Assembly: GCF_018736145.1 (NCBI RefSeq)
Contig: NZ_CP059997.1
Location: 5,083,501-5,147,500, forward strand
DNA length: 64,000 bases
Direction of reading: 5' to 3'
Origin: Amycolatopsis sp. CA-230715
Lineage (GTDB): Bacteria > Actinomycetota > Actinomycetes > Mycobacteriales > Pseudonocardiaceae
The notes beneath the pieces are model-generated. The model was given only the letters and a program-made list of their open reading frames with translations. It was not told the DNA's origin and made no database searches. Both the position numbers and the translations under genes were made by a program. Of this stretch, positions 53,972 to 62,455 are shown in pieces (the first letter of the stretch is position 1; every line of letters begins with the position of its first letter).

Positions 53972-53989
53972 CGTTTAGCCCGCGAACTG
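53972..53989. repeat. Palindromic 18-mer between the ABM gene and the glycosyltransferase region
   Basis: CGTTTAGCCCGCGAACTG, identical to copy 2 (1946-1963), in a divergent promoter region upstream of both neighbours. Confidence 0.8.
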
Positions 53990-54054
53990 CGCGCAGACGG
54001 CGCGGCCGCCGGTCGGACTGGTCGGCCCGGGTGACCTGTGCCACGCTGGCGGCA

Positions 54055-54219
54055 ATGGGGTACATGAGCGGGGTTACCAGGGCAGAAGTGGAACAGGCAG
54101 CCACGCCGATCGTCGTGGGCATACGTGGTTCGATCGCGGTCAGGGACCGGTTCGACGAGCTACACGGTGAGCACGACGTCTTGAGCGGCCGGACGCTGGC
54201 GTTCGTGCTGGGGGCCTGA
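54055..54219 (+). CDS. Possible small protein upstream of the glycosyltransferase
   Basis: A 54-aa frame beginning MGYMSGVTRAEVEQAA ends 5 bp before the glycosyltransferase start. I do not recognise it. The close spacing hints at translational coupling, but no strong ribosome site precedes its ATG. It could be a remnant or a non-coding leader. Confidence 0.35.
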   Translation: MGYMSGVTRAEVEQAATPIVVGIRGSIAVRDRFDELHGEHDVLSGRTLAFVLGA

Positions 54220-54224
54220 CCGCG

Positions 54225-55373
54225 ATGCGCGTGCTGATGGCGACAACTGCGGGCTCCGGCCATTTCGGACCGATGGTGCCCTTCGCTGCGGCGTGCCTGC
54301 GCGGCGGCCACGAGGTTCTGGTCGCCGCGCCCGAGTCGTTCGGCGACGCGGTGGCCAGGACCGGGCTGCCGTACTGGCCGTGTGCGGACATCGAACCCGT
54401 CGCGCTGGCTGATGCGCGCGCCAGGATCGTGGCGGCAGGGCCGGAGAAGATGAACGAAACCACGGTCAAGGTCGGCGCCGAGCTGGCGGCGCGCGCGATC
54501 CTGCCGCGCATGCTCGAAGCGATCGATACCTGGCGGCCGGATGTCATCCTCCGCGAGATCGGCGAGACCGGATCGCGCGTGGCGGGGGACCTTCGTGGTG
54601 TGCCACAGGTGCAGGTGCTCGTCGGCTTGGACAAGTTCGTCGATTTCACGGTCCCGCTCGCGTCCGGCGCGCTGGTGGGTCTGCGCGAGGAAGTCGGGCT
54701 GGCTCCGGACCGCGACGGCACCGAGTGGTTCGGTATGCCGTCCGTCAGTCTGTTTCCGCTGTCGTTCGAGGAACCAGGGCGGCGGCCGCGAATTCATCGT
54801 TATCGCGAGCCGGACGCGGCCGTCACCGCGTTGCCGGACTGGTGGCCACAACGCGAGGATCCCTTGTGTTACCTGACATTCGGGACTGTCTCGGGTTCGC
54901 TTCCGTTCGCCGCTTCGGCATTGCAAGAGGCGGTTGAAGCGGTGGCGTCTCTACCGGTGCGACTGCTCGTGACGATTGGCGACGACGGTGATCCGGCGGA
55001 CTGGGCGATGCCAGCCAACGTGCGCGTCGAGCGTTGGGTACCGCAGCGGGACGTGCTCGCGCACGCGTCGGTGATGGTGTGCCACGGCGGTGCTGGCACC
55101 GTGCTGGGCGGGCTTTCCGCGGGAGTGCCCATGGTGGTGGTGCCGCAGTTCGCCGATCATCCGGACAACGCCGAGCGTGTGGCTGCTGTGGGGGCTGGCG
55201 TTCGGCTCGGCGTGGACGGGAGGACGACGCGGCTGGATCCCGACGCGCTGCGGGAGGCTGTCAGCAGGGTGTTGGTGGAACCGGGGTACCGGTCGGCGGC
55301 AGGTGCGGTCGCCGATGAGATCGCGGGGCTGCCACCCACCGACGCGGTAGTGGACCTCCTCGCAGACCAGTGA
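54225..55373 (+). CDS. MGT/UGT-type glycosyltransferase (GT1)
   Basis: The protein has 382 aa of the GT-B fold. The acceptor half starts MRVLMATTAGSGHFGPMVPFAAACLRGGHEV. The donor half carries YLTFGTVSG, the RWVPQRDVLAHA segment and the nucleotide-sugar motif HGGAGTVLGGLSAGVPMVVVPQFADHPDNAERV. This group decorates natural products such as macrolides and glycopeptides, or xenobiotics. No biosynthetic genes are nearby, so detoxification or tailoring of a compound made elsewhere are both possible. Confidence 0.9.
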   Translation: MRVLMATTAGSGHFGPMVPFAAACLRGGHEVLVAAPESFGDAVARTGLPYWPCADIEPVALADARARIVAAGPEKMNETTVKVGAELAARAILPRMLEAIDTWRPDVILREIGETGSRVAGDLRGVPQVQVLVGLDKFVDFTVPLASGALVGLREEVGLAPDRDGTEWFGMPSVSLFPLSFEEPGRRPRIHRYREPDAAVTALPDWWPQREDPLCYLTFGTVSGSLPFAASALQEAVEAVASLPVRLLVTIGDDGDPADWAMPANVRVERWVPQRDVLAHASVMVCHGGAGTVLGGLSAGVPMVVVPQFADHPDNAERVAAVGAGVRLGVDGRTTRLDPDALREAVSRVLVEPGYRSAAGAVADEIAGLPPTDAVVDLLADQ

Positions 55374-55438
55374 TCAGCTCCGGGTGGAGACCCGCTTCTG
55401 CTGGAACCGTGGTGCCGGGCCTCCAGATCGCTGTTCGA

Positions 55439-55456
55439 CGTTTTGCCCGCGAACTG
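55439..55456. repeat. Palindrome variant between glycosyltransferase and hydrolase genes
   Basis: CGTTTTGCCCGCGAACTG. It is an intergenic copy that nevertheless has the TTTTGC arm common in coding copies. Confidence 0.65.
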
Positions 55457-55590
55457 TCGAGATTTGCCACGGCACCGTGTCGGTAGGTGGTGACGGGCTG
55501 CTAGCGCTGTCGAGCCGTCACCCGTGGCGCCTGCGCTCGTAGAGCAGCCGATAATGATCGACGGAACTGCCGTGCGGGAGAGGAGCGCAG

Positions 55591-56361
55591 GTGGCCATCT
55601 CACGGGCCGGTGTGGTGGATTTCGGCGGCGAGGGCCCGCCGATCCTGTTGCTGCACGGACTGATGGGCCGCGCGACCACGTGGTGGAGCACCGCTCGATG
55701 GCTGGCCGGATACGGCCACGTCGTAGGGCTCGACGCCGCTGGGCACGGCCGAGGCTCGACCGACGGGCCGTGGCACACCGAACGCTTCGTCGAGGACGCC
55801 GCGGAATTGCTGCGGGAACTCGACGAAGGGCCCGCGATCGTGATCGGTCACTCGATGGGTGGGCTGCACGGCTGGGTGCTGGCCGCGACCCACCCCGACC
55901 TCGTGCGCGCCGTCGTGGTGGAGGACATGGCGCCCGATCAACGCGGCAGAACGGTCGATGACTGGCGCGGGTACTTCGACTCCTGGCCGGTCCCGTTTCG
56001 CTCGCTCGCCCACGTCCGCGACTTCTTCGGCAGCACAGGTGACTACTTCATCGAATGCGTCGTGGAACGGGACGACGGCTACTACCTGCTTGCCGATCTC
56101 GAGAACCTGTACGAGATCGCGGCCGAATGGGGCCGGCGGGACTACTGGTCCTTCGTGGACGGCATCAAGTGCCCGCTCCTGGTCATCGAAGCCGAACACA
56201 CCGCGATGCCTCCTGAGCAGCAATCCGCTCTCGCGGCCAGAGCACCAGGTGGCGGTACCCATCTGATCGTCCGGGGCGCGGGTCATGTGGTCCACGAAAG
56301 CAATCCGCTCGAATACCGAGGCGCCGTGGAAGCGTTTCTGGCCGATGTCCTCGGCCGCTGA
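55591..56361 (+). CDS. Alpha/beta-hydrolase
   Basis: The protein has 256 aa. LLLHGLMGRATTW contains the HG oxyanion motif, IGHSMGGLHGW the nucleophile Ser near residue 90, and GAGHVVHESNP the catalytic His. The acid is probably Asp or Glu in VIEAEHT. GTG 55591 follows GGAGCGCAGG. The closest resemblance is to haloperoxidase or epoxide-hydrolase-like proteins; the substrate is not indicated. A palindrome copy lies 9 bp after the stop. Confidence 0.85.
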   Translation: MAISRAGVVDFGGEGPPILLLHGLMGRATTWWSTARWLAGYGHVVGLDAAGHGRGSTDGPWHTERFVEDAAELLRELDEGPAIVIGHSMGGLHGWVLAATHPDLVRAVVVEDMAPDQRGRTVDDWRGYFDSWPVPFRSLAHVRDFFGSTGDYFIECVVERDDGYYLLADLENLYEIAAEWGRRDYWSFVDGIKCPLLVIEAEHTAMPPEQQSALAARAPGGGTHLIVRGAGHVVHESNPLEYRGAVEAFLADVLGR

Positions 56362-56370
56362 CGTCCGGCA

Positions 56371-56388
56371 CGTTTAGCGGGCTAACTG
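56371..56388. repeat. Palindromic 18-mer after the hydrolase gene
   Basis: CGTTTAGCGGGCTAACTG, 9 bp after the hydrolase stop, upstream of the DUF559 gene. Confidence 0.85.
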
Positions 56389-56494
56389 TCGCGGATTTTC
56401 CCGGGTTGTGGATAACTGGGGGCGGTGTGGACAACTCGGGCCTGCGCGGGCCGGATCGACGCGCATTGTCGGGGTCGTCGGCGACCGTTGCCGG

Positions 56495-57472
56495 GTGTTG
56501 ATTCGTGCAGACAGAGCAAACAAGAACCGAACCAAGAGTCCTGACCTGGCAAGGCTTCCCGAGGTTTTCCGCGGGTCGGTCGCGCGCAGGATGGGCCTGA
56601 TCACGGCAGGACAGTTGCGCGGCCCGGCGGTCAGGAGACTGTTCCAGGACGCCTACGCCCGCGCCGATGTCGAAGTCACCCACGAGCTGCGGTGCCGAGC
56701 GGCGGCACTGATCGTGCCTGCCCAAGCCGTGCTCACCGGCCGTTCGGCGGCGACGGTGCACGGCGTGGCACTGGCCAATCCGTACGACCCGGTCGAGTTC
56801 GTGGTGCCGGAGAAGCATCGTTTCGGACCCATTGCCGGCATCAAGGTCCGCCGCACCGCGGTCACGCCCACTGAATCGCGCCCGTGGCAAGGCATTCGGA
56901 TCGCGAGGCCGGCGCGAGTCGCGCTCGACCTCCTTCTCCGGCTGTCGCCCAGAATGCGCGGATGGGTACGGCGCTTACGCCAAGGCGTGCCCGATCTCGA
57001 CGCCTACCTCAGATCCGGACGCGTCGGGACCCGTGCGTTGGAAACGCTGTTTCGCCGTCGCCGGAACCGGGGTATTCGCCTTGCCCGCGAGGCACTCGAG
57101 TTGTCCGATGCCCGCGCGGAGTCCTTGCCGGAGTCGGAGGTTCGCGTCGTTCTCCGGGCGGGCGGCTATCAGCCCACCGCGCAGCTCGTCGTCCGCAGCA
57201 GGCGCCGCCGGTTCCGCGCTCGGCTCGATCTCGCCCTCGAAGAAGACAAAGTCGCCATCGAATACGACGGAGCCTGGCACAACACACCGGCACAACGCGC
57301 TCATGACCGGCGAAGACGGGAACGCCTCGAAGAGGACGGCTGGACGATCATCGTGATCACAGCCGAAGACCTGGCGGGCGACCACAACCGGATCCTCGAG
57401 CGCGTGGACCGAGCCATGCGACGCGATACGGCCGAACGTCAGAGCTCGGAGAGCAGCTCCTTCCATGTCTGA
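56495..57472 (+). CDS. DUF559/AbiEi-like protein with PD-(D/E)xK nuclease motif
   Basis: The protein has about 325 aa. The N-terminal part (PEVFRGSVARRMGLITAGQLRGPAVRRLFQDAYARADVEVTHELRCRAAALIVP) resembles the AbiEi/DUF559-associated winged-helix region. The C-terminal part holds a putative restriction-like nuclease core, RARLDLALEEDKVAIEYDG (D..E-x-K). It is common in Actinobacteria, often in several copies, and its role is unproven; very-short-patch-repair-like and toxin-antitoxin relatives exist. The start is uncertain: GTG 56495 is used and GTG 56408 is possible. It overlaps the convergent amidase gene by 34 bp. Confidence 0.7.
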   Translation: MLIRADRANKNRTKSPDLARLPEVFRGSVARRMGLITAGQLRGPAVRRLFQDAYARADVEVTHELRCRAAALIVPAQAVLTGRSAATVHGVALANPYDPVEFVVPEKHRFGPIAGIKVRRTAVTPTESRPWQGIRIARPARVALDLLLRLSPRMRGWVRRLRQGVPDLDAYLRSGRVGTRALETLFRRRRNRGIRLAREALELSDARAESLPESEVRVVLRAGGYQPTAQLVVRSRRRRFRARLDLALEEDKVAIEYDGAWHNTPAQRAHDRRRRERLEEDGWTIIVITAEDLAGDHNRILERVDRAMRRDTAERQSSESSSFHV

Positions 57473-58488
57473 GTCGACAGAACCTGTGGCCTGGTACGGG
57501 TGGCGTCGGTCAGGACTCCGGCCGCGCGGGCGGCCTCGGTCCCGGCACCTGGCTGGACCGGTTGGGTCAGCAGAGGCCAGATGTCGGCTCCGAGAAAACC
57601 GGTTTCATCGGTATGGGCATTGCCGTAGCAGAGGTGCGGGGTGATGCCCTTCGCCTTGGCCAGCTCTGCGACCGCGTTTCGCGTGGAGGCTCCGAAGATC
57701 CCATCGGTGGGCACGTTTCGCACACCCTGGTCGCGCAGAAGGTGTTGGGCCACAAGGACTTTCTGACCCGTCTCACCTGGCTTGAGCAAGGGCCATTCGG
57801 CGACCTGCCTGACCGCCAGTCCGAGCGCGGCGCCGACCGCGGTACGCAGTTCGGGCAACCGGTTGTACAGAATCTGCCCAGGGCATTCCGTCGAGTTGAA
57901 ATCGCGGTGGCCCTTGATGAACTCGGGGGTGATGCCGTACTGGCTGGCGATGTAGGCGACCAGTTTGACCAGTGAGTCCCAGAGCGCCTTCGGCACGTCG
58001 ACCGTGCTGTAGAGGCCTTCGTTCTCGATGCCGATGACTTCACTGTTGTGGTTGCCGACGTTCGCGCCCTGCACGTGCTGAGTGCCCCCACGCAGGATTT
58101 CGAGGCTGCGGTGCCTGCCTTCGGTGACGAACCCGCCTCGGCTGTTCGTGAACTGCTGGCCGGTGTCGATCCAGCCCCGCGTGTTCATGTGGAAGTTCTG
58201 GATGTCGCGGGAGATCTGGAAGGCGTGTTCCTTCGTGTAGTCCTCGTTGTTGCCAGGGTCGACGGTGTGGTGCACGACGATGTAGGTCGGCTTGTGGTTC
58301 TCGACGACGATCGTTCCGGTGGCAGGCCGGGCACCCCAGTCCGCGGTGCTGAAGATCTCCGGCGCGGGCGCTTTCGCGCTTGCGGCTCTCGCGGTCGTCG
58401 TGCCCAGCACCCCCAAGGCACTCACGGCAGTCACGGTGAGACTGCCTTTCAACAGGGCGCGACGGTCGAAGCCGGATTCCGTGGCCAT
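57439..58488 (-). CDS. Tat-exported N-acetylmuramoyl-L-alanine amidase with peptidoglycan-binding domain
   Basis: The protein has 349 aa. A twin-arginine signal (FDRRALLKGS, residues 7-16) precedes a hydrophobic stretch and an AxA site near residue 36. The amidase_2/PGRP domain has zinc ligands in IVVHHTVD and GHRDFNSTECPG, with the Cys/His-type third ligand in the latter. The C-terminal region (LKPGETGQKVLVAQHLLRDQGVRNVPTDGIFG) is a peptidoglycan-binding repeat. It probably cleaves the lactyl-alanine bond of peptidoglycan during growth or sporulation. It is monocistronic and convergent with the DUF559 gene. Confidence 0.92.
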   Translation of the reverse strand: MATESGFDRRALLKGSLTVTAVSALGVLGTTTARAASAKAPAPEIFSTADWGARPATGTIVVENHKPTYIVVHHTVDPGNNEDYTKEHAFQISRDIQNFHMNTRGWIDTGQQFTNSRGGFVTEGRHRSLEILRGGTQHVQGANVGNHNSEVIGIENEGLYSTVDVPKALWDSLVKLVAYIASQYGITPEFIKGHRDFNSTECPGQILYNRLPELRTAVGAALGLAVRQVAEWPLLKPGETGQKVLVAQHLLRDQGVRNVPTDGIFGASTRNAVAELAKAKGITPHLCYGNAHTDETGFLGADIWPLLTQPVQPGAGTEAARAAGVLTDATRTRPQVLSTQTWKELLSEL

Positions 58489-58698
58489 TCTCGATCTCCC
58501 TCGACAGGGGGCACGGCCGGTGTGCAGGGCGACCGGGCCCAGATCGGTCTATTCGGTTATGCGCAGTTGTGCATCAGCAGGGTTGATACCGGCAGACGCT
58601 AACCTCTCGAACCGGGTCAGACAACCGCTAACGAACTGATCCGATAACACGTTGGCGATCGGCAATGAGGTCGGGCGTAGCGCGTTGCGCTGTTCGGC

Positions 58699-59613
58699 CT
58701 AGTGTTCGCCGGGTAGTGCGAACAGGCCCTCGGTCGTTTGCTCGACCAGGCCGTCGACGAGCAACGAGTCGAGGCAGCGATCGCGTTGGCCCGCTTCGTG
58801 CCAGACGACGTCGAGCTTGCTCTTGGACACCGGGCCTTCGGCTCCACGCAACACGTCCAGCAGCAGCCCGCGCACCTGACGGTCCGTGCCCGCGAATCGC
58901 TGAACCTGTTTCGCGGGACCCGCGTACGCGGGGCGTCCGGCGTGCTGCCACGCGCAGTCGGCGTGCAGCGGGCAGTCGGCGCAGCGCGGTGACCTCGCCG
59001 TGCAAACCAGCGCGCCCAGTTCCATCAAAGCCGCGGAAAACCGTGCCGCGCGGGCATCTTCGTCAGGAAGCAGGGCTTCCACGTCGGCCATGTCGCGTTT
59101 CGTCGATGGAGGGCCGGCGTCCCCAGCGCCGTGCACGGCGCGAGCGACGACACGTCGAACGTTCGTGTCGACGACCGGTGCTCGCTTGCCGTAGGCGAAC
59201 GCCGCGACCGCGCGAGCGGTGTAAGCACCGATACCGGGCAGCGCGAGCAGGGTGTCGACTTCAGCGGGCACAACGTCGTCATGCTCGCTCGCGATGGCGG
59301 ACGCCGCTTCGTGCAGGCGCAGGGCGCGACGTGGGTAGCCGAGCTTGCCCCAGGCCCGCACCACCTCACCCTGAGTGGCAGCGGCCAGCGCGGACGGCGT
59401 TGGCCAGCGGTCCATCCATTCCAGCCAGATCGGCAGGACGCGAGCCACGGGAGTTTGCTGCAGCATGATCTCGCTGACCAGCACTCCCCACGCGGTGCGG
59501 TCCGGTTCGCGCCACGGCAGATCGCGTCCAACCGTGCCGAACCAGTCGACGAGGACATCGGGATCGATCGAAGAACGACTGTGCACGACCATGATGACGA
59601 CCATTGTCCTCAT
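58699..59613 (-). CDS. mutY: A/G-specific adenine glycosylase
   Basis: The DNA repair glycosylase has 304 aa and removes adenine mispaired with 8-oxoguanine. The helix-hairpin-helix is LPGIGAYTARAVAAFAYG, followed by the catalytic Asp in VVDTNVRRV. The Glu in VSEIMLQQTP and the [4Fe-4S] cysteine set C-x6-C-x2-C-x5-C (VCTARSPRCADCPLHADC) are present. Several starts are close together (59613, 59604, 59592); none has a clear ribosome site, so the first is given. It follows the carbonic anhydrase gene by 15 bp, as Rv3589/Rv3588c are neighbours in M. tuberculosis. Confidence 0.93.
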   Translation of the reverse strand: MRTMVVIMVVHSRSSIDPDVLVDWFGTVGRDLPWREPDRTAWGVLVSEIMLQQTPVARVLPIWLEWMDRWPTPSALAAATQGEVVRAWGKLGYPRRALRLHEAASAIASEHDDVVPAEVDTLLALPGIGAYTARAVAAFAYGKRAPVVDTNVRRVVARAVHGAGDAGPPSTKRDMADVEALLPDEDARAARFSAALMELGALVCTARSPRCADCPLHADCAWQHAGRPAYAGPAKQVQRFAGTDRQVRGLLLDVLRGAEGPVSKSKLDVVWHEAGQRDRCLDSLLVDGLVEQTTEGLFALPGEH

Positions 59614-59628
59614 GGCTCGACAGCCGAG

Positions 59629-60123
59629 TTACGCCACCTCGTTGAGTGCGCCGGAGCGCACGTCGTAGACGAATCCGCGGACTACGTCGCGGTGCGGGAG
59701 GAAGTCGCTTCGCTTCACGCGCTCGACCGACCGGCGGACGCTGTCCTCGACCTTCTTGAACGCCTCGACCGACCAGGTCGGCCGGAGTCCGGTCGCCGCT
59801 TCGAGCTCGTCTTTGAAATCGTCTTCCGTCACCAGGGAGAGGCCGCAGTTGGTGTGCTGGACGATCAGCACCTCCCGGGTGCCGAGCTTGCGCTGGCTGA
59901 GCGCGAGCGATCGGATCATGTCGTCGGTGACCACCCCGCCCGCGTTCCGGAGCACGTGAGACTCCCCTTGGATGAGCCCGAAGATCTCGAACACCCGTAC
60001 CCGCGCGTCCATGCAGGTCAGGATCGCCACGCGAAGCGACGGCTCCGGTGAGGAGCGGTCACCGGGCACCACGTTGCCGAATTCCGCGTTGCGGGCGAGC
60101 AACAGGTCGATCGATGTGGTCAT
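59629..60123 (-). CDS. Beta-class carbonic anhydrase
   Basis: The zinc enzyme has 164 aa and interconverts CO2 and bicarbonate. The Cys-x-Asp-x-Arg unit is in ILTCMDARVRVFEIFG (about residues 36-51) and the His-x2-Cys ligands in VQHTNCGLS. The length and sequence type resemble the short CanA form (163 aa in M. tuberculosis) rather than the longer CanB, although the position next to mutY is that of canB. ATG 60123 follows GGGAAGGTGG; the frame extends to 60204 without conserved content. Confidence 0.92.
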   Translation of the reverse strand: MTTSIDLLLARNAEFGNVVPGDRSSPEPSLRVAILTCMDARVRVFEIFGLIQGESHVLRNAGGVVTDDMIRSLALSQRKLGTREVLIVQHTNCGLSLVTEDDFKDELEAATGLRPTWSVEAFKKVEDSVRRSVERVKRSDFLPHRDVVRGFVYDVRSGALNEVA

Positions 60124-60219
60124 GGCCACCTTCCCGGTGCAGGATCCGTAGCTCATTTGACCCGGCCACGGTCCCCGGGTCAATCGACCACCGCTCAACC
60201 TCACGGCCCCGCCCGGCCG

Positions 60220-60237
60220 CGTTTAGCCCGCTAACGC
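60220..60237. repeat. Palindromic 18-mer after the LacI-family gene
   Basis: CGTTTAGCCCGCTAACGC, right arm shortened by one A. It lies 20 bp beyond the LacI-gene stop on the minus strand. Confidence 0.75.
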
Positions 60238-60256
60238 GGAAGACGGCGACAGCGGG

Positions 60257-61357
60257 TCAGGGGCCGAACCAGGGCTGTTCGATCGTGCGCGGCGGCCCCG
60301 ACGTGCTGCCCACGCGCAGCTCCGTCTTCAAGGTGATGATCTTCGGGGTCAGCCGGTCCGCCGAGCCGAGCAGGAGCTTCCCCGCGGCCTTGCCCTTCTC
60401 GAGCACGGGTTGGTGGACGGTCGTCAGCCCGGCCCGCTCGGCCTCGGCGATGCCGTCGAAGCCGGTGACGGTGAGGTCGGCGGGCACCCGCAGGCCACGG
60501 CGGCTGGCCTCGGCCATCGCGCCCAGCGCCAGGATGTCCGAGGTGCAGACCAGAGCGGTGACCTGCGGGTGCGCGTCGAGCAGCTGCCGCGCGGCGGACG
60601 CGCCGTCGTCGACGGTGTGGTCGAACCGCTCGACCACCGGCACGGTCGACCAGTCGACTCCCGCCGCCGAGAAGGCGGTGGCCAGTGCTTCGAGGCGGAT
60701 GCGCTGGACGTGGAAGTGTGCCGAGCTCTGTCGCTCGGGGGGCACGAAGTCGTCGTTGCGTTCGCGGGCGAGCCGCATGCACAGCACGCCGACCTGCCGA
60801 TGGCCGAGAGAGACGATGTGCTGGGCGATCTCGGTCGTGGCCGCGGCGTCATCGGGGCCGACGCGGTCGATGCCTTCGATGCGGGGCTGGTCGACGATCA
60901 CGGTCGGCACGGGCCGCTGCAATACGGCCGCTAAATGCGGATCGTCGTCCGGCACCGAGTAGACCACGAAACCGTCGACACCGGCCCGGTGCACGGCGGC
61001 CACGTCCTCGCGGCCGGGGCTGGCGGGTACGAGGTGCAGCCCGACGCCCGCGTCCTCGCACGCGAGCGCGAGCCCTTCGAGCACCCCGACGGCCGCCGGG
61101 TCGCGGAACGCGTAGGAGAGGTTCTCGGTGAGCAGCAGGCCGACCGCGCCGGCTTTGCGCGTGCGCAGCGATCTCGCCACCGGGTCCGGCCCCGGGTACC
61201 CGAGCCGCCTCGCGGTCTCCAGTACTCGCCGCCGGAGCTCGGGGGAGAGCTGGTCCGGCCGGTTGTAGGCATTGGACACCGTGGTCCTGGACACCCCCAG
61301 CTCAGCGGCGAGTGACGCGAGCGTCGCTTGCCGCCGTGCGCGTAAAGGCCGACCCAT
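60257..61357 (-). CDS. LacI-family transcriptional regulator
   Basis: The protein has 366 aa. The N-terminal helix-turn-helix with hinge reads ATLASLAAELGVSRTTVSNAYNRPDQLSPELRRRVLETARRLGYPG (about residues 10-55), followed by a periplasmic-binding-protein-like sensor domain. ATG 61357 is chosen over 61399. A perfect palindrome lies 6 bp upstream and may be its own operator. It is divergent from a zinc/manganese uptake operon, though LacI proteins usually sense sugars or nucleosides. One TTA codon (60932-60934) falls in a half-copy of the dispersed palindrome. Confidence 0.88.
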   Translation of the reverse strand: MGRPLRARRQATLASLAAELGVSRTTVSNAYNRPDQLSPELRRRVLETARRLGYPGPDPVARSLRTRKAGAVGLLLTENLSYAFRDPAAVGVLEGLALACEDAGVGLHLVPASPGREDVAAVHRAGVDGFVVYSVPDDDPHLAAVLQRPVPTVIVDQPRIEGIDRVGPDDAAATTEIAQHIVSLGHRQVGVLCMRLARERNDDFVPPERQSSAHFHVQRIRLEALATAFSAAGVDWSTVPVVERFDHTVDDGASAARQLLDAHPQVTALVCTSDILALGAMAEASRRGLRVPADLTVTGFDGIAEAERAGLTTVHQPVLEKGKAAGKLLLGSADRLTPKIITLKTELRVGSTSGPPRTIEQPWFGP

Positions 61358-61362
61358 GAGCA

Positions 61363-61375
61363 AACCGTAACGGTT
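61363..61375. promoter_or_regulatory. Perfect palindrome before the LacI-family gene
   Basis: AACCGTAACGGTT, six-base arms around A, 5 bp before the start codon. This size and symmetry suit a LacI-type operator, suggesting autoregulation. Confidence 0.5.
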
Positions 61376-61480
61376 CAGAACGCATTGCAGAAGCGACACC
61401 CCTGCAGACGTGACGCAACCACCTGTTCAGTCCTCCGTAACCGGATTGGGGATCTGTCATCCGGATGGGGTAAAGTGAAT

Positions 61481-61500
61481 TCGACAACGGTTTCCATTAC
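61481..61500 (+). promoter_or_regulatory. Possible Zur-like site before znuA
   Basis: GACAACGGTTTCCATT with an AACGGTT centre loosely resembles actinobacterial Zur boxes (TGAAAACGATTTTCA type). It lies just after a TAAAGT -10-like sequence (61471). The match is weak. Confidence 0.35.
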
Positions 61501-61531
61501 CTACACGGTCCGTCCCCGCAGGAGTCTTTCG

Positions 61532-62455
61532 ATGAGTTCCCGTCGCAGTCCCCGCCTGCTCACCGCCATCAAGAGCGCGACGGTCCTCGCCGCGCTCGCG
61601 CTCGGTGTCGCGGCTTGCGGTTCAGGTGGTACCGACGGCGCGGCCACGGGTCAGACGGGCGGCAAGATCAAGATCGCGGCGTCCACGAACGTGTGGGGCA
61701 GCGTCGCGGCCGCGGTCGGCGGCGACAAGGTCGAGGTCACCTCGATCATCAACAAGCCCGATGCCGACCCGCATTCCTACGAGACCACACCGCAGGACGC
61801 GCTCGCCGTGCAGGACGCCAAGCTGCTGCTGTCCAACGGCGGTGGCTACGACGACTTCTTCGCGAAGCTGAGCGATCAGGCCAAGGACGCGCGCAAGCTC
61901 GTCGCCTACGACATCGGCAAGACCGGCGACGAGAACGAGCACGTCTGGTACAGCCTGCCCACCGTGGACAAGGTCGCCGACTCGATCGCCAGCCGGCTCG
62001 GCGAGCTGGACTCGGCCTCGAAGCAGGCCTTCGCCGACAACGCGAAGGCGTTCAAGGCGAAGGTCGACGAAGTCGAGAAGAAGGCGGAGCAGGTCGGCAC
62101 CGCCCACCCGGGGAGCCAGGTCATCGCCACCGAACCCGTGGCGCACTACCTCTTGGACGCGGCGAAGGTCACCGACGCCACGCCGAAGGAGTTCTCCGAG
62201 GCGGTCGAGCAGGAGACCGACGTGCCCGCGGCCACCATCGAACAGGTCAAGCAGCTCGTCTCGGGCAAGAAGGTCAAGGCCGTGGTCAACAACGCCCAGA
62301 CCACGACGCCGGTCACGGAACAGGTCATCGGCGCGGCCAAGGCGGCCGGTGTGGCGGTGGTCGACGTGACCGAAACGCTCCCGGCGGGCGTGACGGACTA
62401 CATTGCCTGGATGACCTCCGAACTCGACAAGCTGGCGGGAGCGCTGAACTCCTGA
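61532..62455 (+). CDS. znuA: Zinc/manganese ABC transporter substrate-binding lipoprotein
   Basis: The protein has 307 aa. A lipobox ends at Cys29 (LALGVAACGSGG). The cluster A-I fold has metal-binding His in DADPHSYE and NEHVWYS, with Glu and Asp in later segments (TEPVAHYLL, LPAGVTDYIAWM). The long His-rich loop common in zinc-specific ZnuA is absent, so manganese is not excluded. ATG 61532 follows GCAGGAG. It overlaps the ATPase gene as TGATG. Confidence 0.9.
   Translation: MSSRRSPRLLTAIKSATVLAALALGVAACGSGGTDGAATGQTGGKIKIAASTNVWGSVAAAVGGDKVEVTSIINKPDADPHSYETTPQDALAVQDAKLLLSNGGGYDDFFAKLSDQAKDARKLVAYDIGKTGDENEHVWYSLPTVDKVADSIASRLGELDSASKQAFADNAKAFKAKVDEVEKKAEQVGTAHPGSQVIATEPVAHYLLDAAKVTDATPKEFSEAVEQETDVPAATIEQVKQLVSGKKVKAVVNNAQTTTPVTEQVIGAAKAAGVAVVDVTETLPAGVTDYIAWMTSELDKLAGALNS

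Noticed and set aside
58489..58698. Leader of the amidase gene, checked for a c-di-AMP riboswitch as found before other wall hydrolases
   Set aside because: The conserved blocks of that class could not be found.
60924..60940. CCGCTAAATGCGG inside the LacI gene, considered as a full copy
   Set aside because: Only half of the palindrome is present. It is mentioned for its TTA codon but not listed as a repeat.
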